Below, piece after piece: positions 1 to 7,513 of a stretch of DNA of 14,157 bases (positions within the stretch are counted from its first letter, which is position 1; each line of letters starts with the position of its first letter). The translations under genes were made by a program, and so were the position numbers. The DNA is taken from contig CAWUIN010000075.1 in NCBI GenBank assembly GCA_963922535.1, forward strand, positions 1 to 14,157, read 5' to 3'. Source of the DNA: Tectiglobus sp963922535. GTDB lineage: Bacteria > Pseudomonadota > Alphaproteobacteria > Rhizobiales > Hyphomicrobiaceae. The notes beneath the pieces were generated by a model. That model was not told the DNA's origin. It saw nothing but the letters and a program-made list of their open reading frames with translations, and made no database searches.

Positions 1-273
1 GCTTGGCTGCTGCGCTGTTACCGTGAAGGCAGCAGCGTGAGAGATTTGCGCTTCATCGGATGTGCGTTCTGCTTCAGGAGATTTGATATGTGTTGCTTCC
101 TGTGAGCTTACCATTTGTTCGGATTGTTGAAAATAATCCGTGCGCTCCAGAGGAAGATATAATTTGCTTAATGTATCTTTTGGGCTAAATGGAAAATCCA
201 TTGGCAGGAAAATTACATAACCGACACCAAGCGTGACGATACAACCAAACAGGGTGACTGCCCACCCTGACAT
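1..273 (-). CDS. N-terminal part of a membrane-anchored protein, function unknown (runs off the left edge)
   Basis: The frame is open from an ATG at 273-271 to the window edge (91 codons, no stop), so the C-terminus is missing. A strong ribosome binding site, GGAGGAG, lies 6 bases before the ATG and fixes the start. The protein begins MSGWAVTLFGCIVTLGVGYV and has one hydrophobic segment at about residues 3-24. With no charged n-region and no cleavage site it looks like an uncleaved anchor. A hydrophilic segment rich in Ser, Glu, Gln and Ala follows, as in a linker leading to an extracytoplasmic domain that lies outside the window. I do not recognise the family. The gene is divergent from polA across a long spacer. 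Confidence 0.75.
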   Translation of the reverse strand, partial: MSGWAVTLFGCIVTLGVGYVIFLPMDFPFSPKDTLSKLYLPLERTDYFQQSEQMVSSQEATHIKSPEAERTSDEAQISHAAAFTVTAQQPS

Positions 274-418
274 ACTTAACTCCTCCAGCAGTACTGAATG
301 CCCATGTTAATGAGATTTATTCTCACCAAATAACTGTAAGGCATAGAAATGCGTTAATATATTGGAAACCGTGATTTCGATGTGTTGGATTAGAGATCTT
401 AGCAATCTTTTAATTATT

Positions 419-439
419 ACCAGATATTATAATACTGGT
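419..439. repeat. Imperfect palindrome with candidate promoter for the left-edge gene
   Basis: ACCAG and CTGGT flank the self-complementary core TATTATAATA; the only flaw is one inserted A at 424, and without it the 20 bases are a perfect palindrome. The core contains TATAAT on both strands. On the minus strand a TTGCAT lies 17 bases upstream of one TATAAT (450s to 426), which would fit a promoter for the gene starting at 273. Operator or promoter role is inference. Confidence 0.35.
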
Positions 440-461
440 GTCAGAAAAATGCAAATTTCAT

Positions 462-608
462 TTAATTTAGTAGATTGCGCCCGGCGCCCGATCGATATCC
501 GAGCGGAAATCGTCCCGCCGCAACGCTTTTGATTATCGCCAGCGAATCGCCCTTCGCCGGCAATTTATTGAGCCGCTGATCCGCATCAAAGCCCCGCCAT
601 TGCACGTC
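462..608 (-). pseudogene. Eroded coding fragment, unidentified (weak transposase-like hint)
   Basis: A start-less frame of about 48 codons is open on the minus strand in a GC-rich patch surrounded by AT-rich spacer. It reads WRGFDADQRLNKLPAKG and continues with AIIKS and RFPLGY. A GFDAD-type motif followed by a basic IP-like stretch occurs in IS5-type DDE transposases, but the resemblance is weak and other residues do not fit. There is no start codon, no ribosome binding site and no terminal inverted repeats. I treat it as a decayed remnant of unknown origin. Confidence 0.25.
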
Positions 609-826
609 TCACGCATCAGATCTATAGCGCCATGTCATGCGGCCATAAAAACTGTGTTTACGCTTCACACGTGAATTATTTTTGAGAATACCGTGGAGTT
701 TTGCCTGCTTTAATGCAATGAGCCCTCGCCGTGCGTTAATTGCCGGTTTATACTCATAGTTTCTGCAGCACCCAAGACATGTTGAAATCTTCGGCATTAG
801 TTTAAACCGAGACATTGAATAAAAAC

Positions 827-3800
827 ATGAAATTGAATTGTCAAAATAGTGTGAACACCGGAAATGGATTTTCCACACCGGTCACTGATTGCAGCCATGT
901 CTATCTTATCGATGCATCCGCTTATATCTTTCGTGCATATTTTGCGATGTTCAAAGCGGCCAAGTCGCGGGGGAATAGTTTTACACGCTCTGACGGCATG
1001 CCAACCGGTGCGGTTATGACGTTTTGCAGCATGTTGTTCAAAATTCTACGGGAAGGCACTGGCGGCAAAGATCGTGCTGACGGCCCGACGCATATCGGTG
1101 TTATATTCGATCACAAAGGCGATACATTCCGAAATGAGATTTATCCCCTCTATAAGGCCAACCGGGAAGCTCCGCCGGATGATCTGGTGCCGCAGTTTGC
1201 GCTCATTCGCGAGGCCGTTCGGGCTTTCGGGCTCACACCGCTTGAACAGCAGGGCTATGAAGCCGACGATCTGATTGCAACCTATGCCCGCCAGGCACGC
1301 GAGATCGGCGCGCAAATTACAATCGTCTCAGGCGACAAGGATCTCATGCAACTCATTGGGCAAGGAATTCGAATGCTTGATCCGATGCCCGGCAACGAAC
1401 GCAGTATCGGTATTGACGAGGTGGAGAAAAAGTTTGGCGTCGGGCCTGATAAGGTTGTTGATGTCCAGGCGCTGGCTGGAGATCCGACGGATAATGTGCC
1501 TGGTGTGCCTGGCATCGGTATTAAGACGGCTGCGCAGCTGATCCAGGAATTTGGAGATCTGGAAACGTTGCTGCACAAAGCAGACCAGATCAAACAGAAA
1601 AAGCGGCGCGAAAATCTGCTTGAGTTCGCAGAACAGGCGCGGCTTTCGCGGCGCCTCGTTCACCTTGATTGTCATGTCCCCCTCAGTGTTGGCTTGCAGG
1701 AGCTGGACCTTCCGGAGATCTCCGGGACAAAATTGATTGCCTTTTGCAAGGCAATGGAATTCAGAACTTTTACTAAGCGGGTGGCCGATGAGTTTGGTAT
1801 CAATGTCGATGAGATTGAGGCGGATGCCGCACATCGCGCCACAGCCAGGCCAGTAGACCATGATCGGCCTGAACAAGATCACCACGAAAGTGTGTCCCCA
1901 GCGGCCGGTGCCGGCAGTCCCGCAGCCGTTGTCGCCCACAATGCCAGGCGTGCAACTGAAAAGCCAATCGATGTCGAGGCCTATGAAACCGTGACCACGT
2001 CGGAAGCGCTGGCTGGCTGGATCAGCGAAGCCCGCGAGACTGGATACGTGGCATTCGACACGGAAACCAGCAGCCTTGAAGCCATGCGGGCCGATCTTAT
2101 CGGATTTTCGCTGGCAACACGACCCGGGCGGGCTTGTTATGTGCCTGTTGCTCACGCTCTGGCAACAAACGAGCTGAATTTCAATGATGACCAGGTGAAG
2201 TTAGAGCAGATGCCGTTGCACGCAGCGCTGGATATGCTGAAGCCATTGCTTGAGGATCGCGCAGTTTTAAAAATCGGGCAAAACCTCAAGTACGACATCC
2301 TGGTTCTCAAACGCTACAACATTGATCTTGCCACATTCGATGACACCATGCTGATCTCCTATGCTCTGGATGGCGGTGTCGGCAATCAGGGGATGGATGA
2401 GCTTGCAAGGCGTCATCTCAATCATACCTGTATCTCCTATAAGGACGTAATCGCGCATGCACCGGGTAAGAAAATTGCCGACAAGTCCTTTGCCGATGTC
2501 CCGATCAGCAAAGCAACCCGGTATGCTGGCGAAGATGCCGATGTCACACTGCGTCTCTGGCTTATGCTCAAACCGCGTCTCGTGGCCGAGCGCATGACGA
2601 CGGTCTATGAAACCCTCGAACGTCCCCTTGTTCCGGTGATTGTGGCAATGGAACAGGCCGGTATTGCGATTGACCACGCCATTCTTGCGCGTTTATCTGG
2701 CACATTTGCCGGGCGCGCTGCCCAGCTTGCAGATGAGGTATACAACCTGGCGGGTGAAAAATTTAATCTCGGCTCGCCGAAACAGCTGGGCGAATTGTTG
2801 TTCGATAAATTGGGACTGCCAGGGGGTAAAAAAACTAAAAGCGGCCAGTGGGAGACGCGTGCGAATTTGCTCGATGATCTGGCAGGCAACGAGGATTTGC
2901 CAGTGGATGCGCGTCGGCTCGTCCATACGATGCTGGAATGGCGGCAATTGACCAAGCTACGCTCAACGTATACCGATTCGCTGCCCATGCACATCAATCC
3001 ATCCACGAGCCGGGTCCATACAAGCTACGCTATGGCGGCGACAACAACTGGGCGGCTTGCCTCAACCGATCCTAATCTGCAGAACATCCCGATCCGCACA
3101 ACGGAGGGCCGTGAGATCCGCACAGCATTTGTTGCAGAAAAAGGCAATAAACTCGTCTCGGCTGATTATTCCCAAATCGAGCTTAGGGTACTTGCCCATA
3201 TTGCCGAGATTCCGCAGTTGCGGCAAGCCTTTGACGATGGTCTTGATATTCATGCCAAAACGGCGAGTGAGATGTTCGGTGTGCCCGTTGCCGGCATGCC
3301 GGCTGAAATCCGCCGCCGGGCCAAGGCGATTAACTTTGGTATCATCTACGGTATTTCGGCGTTTGGTCTGGCCAATCAGCTTGGTATCCCGCGCCAGGAA
3401 GCGGCAACCTACATCAAAACTTATTTCGAGCGGTTTCCAGGCATCAAGGACTACATGGAAGAGACCAAAAAAGTAGCCCGGGCAAACGGTTATGTTGAGA
3501 CCATTTTCGGGCGTAAGATCCACTATCCCGAAATCGATACGCGGAATCCGTCAAAGCGCGGCTTCTTTGAGCGTGCGGCTATTAATGCTCCTATCCAGGG
3601 CTCGGCTGCCGATATTATCCGCCGTGCGATGATCCGTATGCCGCAAGCTTTAGAAAAGGCCGGTCTTGTATCGGCACGGATGCTTCTGCAGGTTCACGAT
3701 GAACTTGTTTTCGAAGTTGGAGAACGGGAAGTGGCGGCCCTGCTCAAGCTCGTTACCAGTGTGATGGAGAGCGCACCGGAACCGGTTTTAAAGCTTTCGG

Positions 3801-3853
3801 TTCCCTTGAAGGTTGACGCCAATGCAGCGGACAATTGGCAAGCGGCGCATTAG
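827..3853 (+). CDS. polA: DNA polymerase I
   Basis: Family A polymerase for Okazaki-fragment maturation and gap filling in repair; cytoplasmic. From ATG 827 it has 1008 residues. The 5' nuclease is at about 25-320 (GYEADD, SGDKD with Asp170/Asp172, PTDNVPG with Asp222). A low-complexity linker at about 335-385 makes the protein longer than the E. coli enzyme. The 3'-5' exonuclease domain is complete: FDTE Asp411/Glu413, KYD Asp490, and YAGED Tyr566/Asp570. The polymerase domain has motif A DYSQIELR (Asp780), the O-helix RRRAKAINFG (Phe837, the position that favours dNTP over ddNTP binding in some enzymes) and motif C VHDE (Asp958). All three activities should be intact. The frame also opens at TTG 815, but ATG 827 is the more usual start; neither has a strong ribosome binding site. 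Transcribed alone. Confidence 0.98.
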   Translation: MKLNCQNSVNTGNGFSTPVTDCSHVYLIDASAYIFRAYFAMFKAAKSRGNSFTRSDGMPTGAVMTFCSMLFKILREGTGGKDRADGPTHIGVIFDHKGDTFRNEIYPLYKANREAPPDDLVPQFALIREAVRAFGLTPLEQQGYEADDLIATYARQAREIGAQITIVSGDKDLMQLIGQGIRMLDPMPGNERSIGIDEVEKKFGVGPDKVVDVQALAGDPTDNVPGVPGIGIKTAAQLIQEFGDLETLLHKADQIKQKKRRENLLEFAEQARLSRRLVHLDCHVPLSVGLQELDLPEISGTKLIAFCKAMEFRTFTKRVADEFGINVDEIEADAAHRATARPVDHDRPEQDHHESVSPAAGAGSPAAVVAHNARRATEKPIDVEAYETVTTSEALAGWISEARETGYVAFDTETSSLEAMRADLIGFSLATRPGRACYVPVAHALATNELNFNDDQVKLEQMPLHAALDMLKPLLEDRAVLKIGQNLKYDILVLKRYNIDLATFDDTMLISYALDGGVGNQGMDELARRHLNHTCISYKDVIAHAPGKKIADKSFADVPISKATRYAGEDADVTLRLWLMLKPRLVAERMTTVYETLERPLVPVIVAMEQAGIAIDHAILARLSGTFAGRAAQLADEVYNLAGEKFNLGSPKQLGELLFDKLGLPGGKKTKSGQWETRANLLDDLAGNEDLPVDARRLVHTMLEWRQLTKLRSTYTDSLPMHINPSTSRVHTSYAMAATTTGRLASTDPNLQNIPIRTTEGREIRTAFVAEKGNKLVSADYSQIELRVLAHIAEIPQLRQAFDDGLDIHAKTASEMFGVPVAGMPAEIRRRAKAINFGIIYGISAFGLANQLGIPRQEAATYIKTYFERFPGIKDYMEETKKVARANGYVETIFGRKIHYPEIDTRNPSKRGFFERAAINAPIQGSAADIIRRAMIRMPQALEKAGLVSARMLLQVHDELVFEVGEREVAALLKLVTSVMESAPEPVLKLSVPLKVDANAADNWQAAH

Positions 3854-4167
3854 AGCGTGTGATAACTCATGGTACTGAAGAAAATTCTTCTGCCCCGGCT
3901 GGGCAGTTTCGCGCAATTCCGTAGACGCTGTCTGGATAAAACGCCGCCCAGATGCCAAAAGCTTAATTCTCAAATGACCGACCCGATAATGCCAAGACCT
4001 GGCCGGCCCACAGCGCAACGCGCCCTGAGAGCTCACCTCTGTCTTCCATGCTTTCCATCGGGAAGAAAAATCATTATTCAGTAAGTATCTTGCTTCAGAC
4101 GGCGATTTGGTTTTAATGTCAAATCTATGTGTTTTAATGTAGCCGATTAATTGCATTGCTTAAGCGG
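3854..4167. other. Spacer between polA and the TIGR02301 gene
   Basis: About 310 bases. Both strands have open frames here (plus 3869-4084, minus 3788-4156). Neither has a ribosome binding site or a recognisable protein, and the minus one overlaps the end of polA. Apart from the hairpin after polA I see no defined element. AT content rises sharply from 4060 to the next start, where its promoter should be. Confidence 0.5.
3890..3906 (+). terminator. Candidate terminator after polA
   Basis: CTGCCC and GGGCAG pair across a 5-base loop (CGGCT), followed by only TTTC, 36 bases after the polA stop. The A-rich palindrome GAAGAAAATTCTTC lies just upstream. The T-tract is short, so this is a weak candidate. 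Confidence 0.35.
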
Positions 4168-4548
4168 ATGAGAAAATTCTGCCTGGCCTTGATGGCCATA
4201 CCTATAATTGCAGCGTTCTCCAGTGCGCCTATTTTAGCCCAGAATATCAGCAAACCTTACGATGAAAAGCTTTTCCGTCTCAGTAAACTACTCGGCGCAG
4301 CACATTATCTGCGTGAATTGTGTGACGCGAATGACGGGCAGAAGTGGCGTGATAATATGAAAGCGTTACTTGAAGCAGAAGGGATTTCCCCGGCGCGTAA
4401 GGCTGCAATGAGCCGTCATTTCAACCGCGGATATCGCGGTTATTCACGCACGTACCGTAGTTGCACGCCACCGGCACGGGATACGACCGAGCGATTTATG
4501 GAGGAAGCCATATCGATTACGGATGAACTCATAAAATTTTCCCCGTAA
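4168..4548 (+). CDS. TIGR02301 / DUF2385 family secreted protein
   Basis: Small exported protein of an uncharacterised family found in Alphaproteobacteria. From ATG 4168 it has 126 residues. A classic signal peptide occupies 1-24 (MRKF, then a hydrophobic core, ending ILA before Gln25). The mature part carries the family pattern: PYDEKLFRL, LGAAHYLRELC, a QKWRD segment, FNRGYRGYSRTYRSC and a helical end. Two cysteines, 52 and 99, could form a disulfide in the periplasm. A TTG at 4156 in the same frame would add four residues (MLKR) and strengthen the n-region; no strong ribosome binding site decides between them. Function is unknown; structural predictions in this family are helical. It follows polA on the same strand but 314 bases away, so it probably has its own promoter. 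Confidence 0.85.
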   Translation: MRKFCLALMAIPIIAAFSSAPILAQNISKPYDEKLFRLSKLLGAAHYLRELCDANDGQKWRDNMKALLEAEGISPARKAAMSRHFNRGYRGYSRTYRSCTPPARDTTERFMEEAISITDELIKFSP

Positions 4549-4571
4549 TTGAAGAGCTAACGCTTCCGGTC

Positions 4572-4616
4572 GGCATGGCGCATTGCGCTATACATGCCAT
4601 GCATCCTTAATGCATG
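4572..4616 (+). terminator. Hairpin pair after the TIGR02301 gene, possible terminator
   Basis: GGCATG (4572-4577) pairs with CATGCC (4593-4598), enclosing a second stem GCGC/GCGC (4578-4581 with 4585-4588). A competing hairpin CATGCAT/ATGCATG (4598-4604 with 4610-4616) shares one base with it. They start 24 bases after the stop codon. There is no T-run, so this is not a textbook intrinsic terminator. Confidence 0.3.
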
Positions 4617-4753
4617 ATATGTCCCTCATAAGGGCGGCATCGCGTTCGTATAAACCCGAGAAAATTTATGCATTTAAGGTCTAACGGATCGGTGGTGTCT
4701 TTCACTTTCATGCAGTTGCCGGATTTCATATCGCCGAAAATGTCTATTGTCAC
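4607..4753 (-). pseudogene. Remnant of a glutathione S-transferase N-terminus
   Basis: Reading from GTG 4753, the fragment begins VTIDIFGDMKSGNCMKVK and continues with a TDPLDLK segment before a TAA at 4609-4607. Bacterial GSTs commonly start with a short beta strand, a G-D-x-x-SGNC-x-KVK segment and a helix ending in a GL-x-Y/F-type turn. This matches in order and spacing for about 30 residues and then similarity stops. Only 48 residues remain against about 200-220 in the family, and just 58 bases separate the stop from the TIGR02301 gene, so the thioredoxin-fold remainder and the whole helical domain are gone. Some positions usually conserved (Trp after KVK, Gly in the turn) are changed, as expected for a decayed copy. 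Confidence 0.5.
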
Positions 4754-4795
4754 GGCTTGCCTGCTGAGGCTGAGCTGAGACAATGCAGGCAAGGC
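4754..4795. terminator. Inverted repeat between the amidase and the GST relic
   Basis: CTTGCCTGC (4756-4764) is matched by GCAGGCAAG (4785-4793), with a further G/C pair after one mismatch; the loop is 20 bases. On the plus strand the right arm is followed by CATTTTC. It lies 36 bases after the amidase stop (minus) and could end transcription from either side. The large loop and modest T-run keep confidence low. Confidence 0.35.
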
Positions 4796-4830
4796 ATTTT
4801 CATGGCACTTTTAACGCGTGGTAGATATAT

Positions 4831-5595
4831 CTATGCATGTGCCGGCAGGGCGCTGAGCAGTCTCTTAAGCGTTGCAACTGTCGAGTAATCAATTTTGCCA
4901 TCGACCTTTTCAGGGCGAAAATGACGTTGAAATGCGATGACGACTTTTGCTGTCTCGCCATCTAATTCGCCATGCTGCGGACATGCATAGCCATAACGCT
5001 GTAACAATGACTGCATTTCGGCGACGGTAGGATTGCCAGCGGGCGTTGCTGCCACTGGTTCAGGTGCGACCCAGTGGCCAACGCCTGCTTCCCATAGCTG
5101 CTGCCAATTGAATTTTTCACCCGGATCGTCCTTGCGTTGCGGCGCAATATCTGAGTGAGCCAGCACGTGTTCGGGAACAATGTCATGCCTGGCGATAATA
5201 TCCTGTGCCAGGCGAACGACGCTTGCCATTTGGACATCTGGGAAATCCGGATAGCCGTGCGCATGGCCGAGGTTCTGAATTTCGATGCCAATGGATCTGG
5301 AATTGAGGTCTGTTTCATTATGCCAGCTGGAGACGCCTGCATGCCAGGCTCGCATGGCTTCGGGAACCATCTGGGTAATCGCGCCGGCTTCATCGATGAC
5401 ATAATGGCACGAGACCTGGCATGCCGGATCTGAGAGAACCTCAAGCGAGCGCTGCACGGTAAGCAGGCCTGTATAATGTAGAATGAGCATTGAAGGTGCG
5501 CGAACGCCACGTCGTTCGTTGATATTCGGTGAAGGATAGAGAGCGTTGACCTGATCGGTGTCAGGAATAAAGCTTGACGTGCCTCGCTGGATCAC
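4831..5595 (-). CDS. N-acetylmuramoyl-L-alanine amidase, AmpD/AmiD type, with C-terminal peptidoglycan-binding domain
   Basis: Zn-dependent amidase (Amidase_2) that cuts between N-acetylmuramic acid and L-Ala. The 254 residues show the amidase domain at about 18-165: ILHYTG (zinc ligand His40), GIEIQN (likely catalytic Glu105), LAHSDIAP (His147) and RKDDPG (Lys155, Asp157). A PG_binding_1 domain follows at about 188-250 (LQ.YGY, GELDGET, AFQRHFRP). There is no signal peptide or lipobox, so a cytosolic role in recycling anhydro-muropeptides, as for AmpD, is the simplest reading; the binding domain is more typical of AmiD-like enzymes. The start is GTG 5595, supported by AAGGAG eight bases upstream inside the preceding gene. 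It overlaps the DjlA-like gene by 4 bases (GTGA), so the two are co-transcribed. The stop lies in the palindrome TAGATATATCTA (4822-4833). Confidence 0.93.
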   Translation of the reverse strand: MIQRGTSSFIPDTDQVNALYPSPNINERRGVRAPSMLILHYTGLLTVQRSLEVLSDPACQVSCHYVIDEAGAITQMVPEAMRAWHAGVSSWHNETDLNSRSIGIEIQNLGHAHGYPDFPDVQMASVVRLAQDIIARHDIVPEHVLAHSDIAPQRKDDPGEKFNWQQLWEAGVGHWVAPEPVAATPAGNPTVAEMQSLLQRYGYACPQHGELDGETAKVVIAFQRHFRPEKVDGKIDYSTVATLKRLLSALPAHA

Positions 5596-6296
5596 GAGCC
5601 GCGCTCCTTAACAATTTCTTCGTAGGCCGCATTGATGGCTGCCAGCTTCCGGTTTGCAATGTCGACAAACGCGTCTGGAACGCCACGGGCGGTAGCAATG
5701 TCTGGGTGGTTCTCCCGCACGAGATTGCGGTAATGCGCTTTCAGTTCGTCGTCTGAAATATGAGGTGAGACACCAAGCACGCTATAAGCATCGTCCGGAT
5801 CATCAACAAAGAGCGTGCGGATCGCGTGGAATTCGGTTGCCGTGAAATTGAAAATTTCTCCAATACGGCGCAAATAGATATCCTCAGCCTCGTGCAGGAT
5901 ACCATCCGCGGCAGCAATGTGAAACAAACCTTCCAGCACGTCACGCTTCAGTTTTGGTTCATTCGCCAGTAAGCCGGCAATTTGCTGCGCGTAGGCTTCA
6001 AAGCCCGCGACATCTTGTCTGGCCATGTCGTAAAAGCGTTGCACTCTGCCAGATTGGTGGGCCGGGGTCTGGAAAACACGATGGAAAGTTTCGATTTCGA
6101 TCTTTGAAACATAGCCGTCAGCTTTGGCAAGCTTGGCACCCAATGCGACAATGGCAACTGTGAAGGCAATGGTATGCGTTTTGGTGGGGCAGTCCGGACA
6201 GGGGCCTAGGCCTAAGTTGCACAATAAGGCATCAAGCATAGCCCTTAGCGAACCACCTTGCGCCAAACCGATTGTTTCTTTTAAATTTTCTAGCAT
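5592..6296 (-). CDS. DjlA/DjiA-like co-chaperone: TerB domain plus C-terminal J domain
   Basis: Predicted Hsp70 (DnaK) co-chaperone of 234 residues. A TerB-like helical domain covers about 40-160 with its two acidic motifs KADGYVSKIEIE (58-69) and AADGILHEAEDI (129-140). The J domain is at about 168-232 (DAYSVLGVS, then RENHPD with the HPD tripeptide at 197-199 that stimulates DnaK ATPase). E. coli DjlA has an N-terminal membrane segment; here the N-terminus (MLENLKETIGLAQGGS) is not hydrophobic, so this form is probably soluble. A CxxC pair (Cys33, Cys36) sits before TerB. Start ATG 6296 follows AGGGGAA at short spacing. It overlaps the amidase downstream, suggesting a shared cell-envelope task, which is inference. 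Confidence 0.92.
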   Translation of the reverse strand: MLENLKETIGLAQGGSLRAMLDALLCNLGLGPCPDCPTKTHTIAFTVAIVALGAKLAKADGYVSKIEIETFHRVFQTPAHQSGRVQRFYDMARQDVAGFEAYAQQIAGLLANEPKLKRDVLEGLFHIAAADGILHEAEDIYLRRIGEIFNFTATEFHAIRTLFVDDPDDAYSVLGVSPHISDDELKAHYRNLVRENHPDIATARGVPDAFVDIANRKLAAINAAYEEIVKERGS

Positions 6297-6361
6297 TTCC
6301 CCTATACAGTAACGCTATTTAAGTAAAATTTAAAGCAATAAAGCATGCAGACCTGAGAATT
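6297..6361. other. Short spacer between the alpha/beta hydrolase and the DjlA-like gene
   Basis: Sixty-five AT-rich bases with no terminator. On the minus strand TGTATAGG lies directly before the DjlA-like start. A promoter is possible, but no good -35 is visible. Read-through from the hydrolase gene is equally likely. Confidence 0.3.
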
Positions 6362-7360
6362 TTAGGGGCTGTCAGGTAAAGCTAATCGATGCGCTCGATT
6401 AAGCTCTTCCTCTTTTTTACAAGCCAGCCAATCCAGAACATCGCCGAAATTTTCCGAGATCCAGAAATGACCCTGGCCTGGTATAAACGAAAGGCTCGAA
6501 CCGGGGATATCGCGGGCAAGCGCTAAAACGCCGCCAATCGGGACATTGAGATCGTCCTCGCCAATCCATACCCGCGTATCGCAACAAATGGCATCGGTTG
6601 CAAAATCCCAGTCGGTCGTAAACAAGTTAAGATCTATAACCGGTCCTGAGACGCCGTGCTGTAATCCGGCTGCGAAAGTTTGCCCTAAAGACCGCCGGAT
6701 TTTGGCTGAGAGCATTGCACGTTTATCCGGAACGCTTGAGCGTAAGAGTGCAATTTTTACAGCGCTGGCCGGAGCATGCAGCATGGCAAGACGGTAAAGC
6801 CAGAAAATAACGCGTGTTGCTCCAGGAATGCGTGGAAGACCGAGAAAACAAAATCTGTGAAATGGCCGCAGCGGATTTTCAGCATAGATATCCTGGTTGG
6901 AGAAACATCTTCGGGAGATCTGGCCGACCGGTGCAACAAGCGCAAGTTTACATACCTTGGTTGGTAGTTCGGCTGCGAGAGCTGCTGCAAAAGGTCCGCC
7001 GCCAGAGATCCCGAAGACGGAGAAAACATCATGGCCCAAAGCCCGCATAAGTTCAGAAATATCCTGGCTGTAAAGCCTGAGGGATGGCATTTGAGGCGGT
7101 TGCGACAGACCATATCCCCAGCGGTCGGGAGCCACGATCCTCATACCACGGGCGGCTGCAGCTTCATGGGCGATGCGGTATTTAAGGCGTGATCCGGGCG
7201 TTCCGTGCAGCGCCAATACAACTCGTCCATTGGCCGCACCGTATTCGCGAAATGAAATGAGACGACCGTCTTTAAGACGGAATTCGCGTTCCACTTCGGC
7301 GTCAATCAATACAGGCTTCTGAATCAATATTGATGCCCACCAGTTATTCCGGAGGGCCAT
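6362..7360 (-). CDS. Alpha/beta-fold hydrolase
   Basis: Serine hydrolase of the alpha/beta fold, 332 residues; substrate unknown. Visible parts: a first strand leading to ALHGTPGSR (oxyanion-hole HG at 52-53), DRWGYGLS (79-86), the nucleophile elbow GISGGG (Ser119), the acid in GEDDLNVP (Asp270) and the catalytic histidine in GQGHFW (His298), so the triad is complete. Residues 150-235 form a variable cap. There is no signal peptide, and a cytoplasmic location is likely. ATG 7360 has only a weak site (CGCGAG) before it; a TTG at codon 12 preceded by GGTGGG is an alternative start. The gene is 153 bases downstream of aatA and 65 upstream of the DjlA-like gene, all in the same direction, so co-transcription is possible. 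Esterase, lipase and haloalkane-type activities cannot be told apart here. Confidence 0.88.
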   Translation of the reverse strand: MALRNNWWASILIQKPVLIDAEVEREFRLKDGRLISFREYGAANGRVVLALHGTPGSRLKYRIAHEAAAARGMRIVAPDRWGYGLSQPPQMPSLRLYSQDISELMRALGHDVFSVFGISGGGPFAAALAAELPTKVCKLALVAPVGQISRRCFSNQDIYAENPLRPFHRFCFLGLPRIPGATRVIFWLYRLAMLHAPASAVKIALLRSSVPDKRAMLSAKIRRSLGQTFAAGLQHGVSGPVIDLNLFTTDWDFATDAICCDTRVWIGEDDLNVPIGGVLALARDIPGSSLSFIPGQGHFWISENFGDVLDWLACKKEEELNRAHRLALPDSP

Positions 7361-7513
7361 CTCGCGGTCAATCTATCTGCCGCTCTATCAACCGGGCAAA
7401 TAAGGCGATTGCACAACAGATCGTAATCCAGATCCTGCGATACAAGGCATCTTGCAGGCAGCGCAAGTATTAGCATTGCTTCAGCCTCATATCGCAGCGG
7501 ATAAACCCCGCAC

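Larger units (their letters stand above)
274..826. other. Long spacer between the left-edge gene and polA
   Basis: About 550 bases without a credible intact gene. Bases 274-477 are AT-rich and hold the palindrome at 419-439. Bases 478-610 are clearly more GC-rich and look like eroded coding DNA. Bases 640-826 are AT-rich and should hold the polA promoter, but I see no convincing -35/-10 pair there. Confidence 0.6.

Noticed and set aside
1328..2155. 275-codon open frame antisense to polA
   Set aside because: Lies wholly inside polA on the other strand, has no recognisable domain, and such shadow frames are common opposite codon-biased genes.
3788..4156. 122-codon minus-strand frame between polA and the TIGR02301 gene
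   Set aside because: Overlaps the polA 3' end, no ribosome binding site, no recognisable protein pattern.
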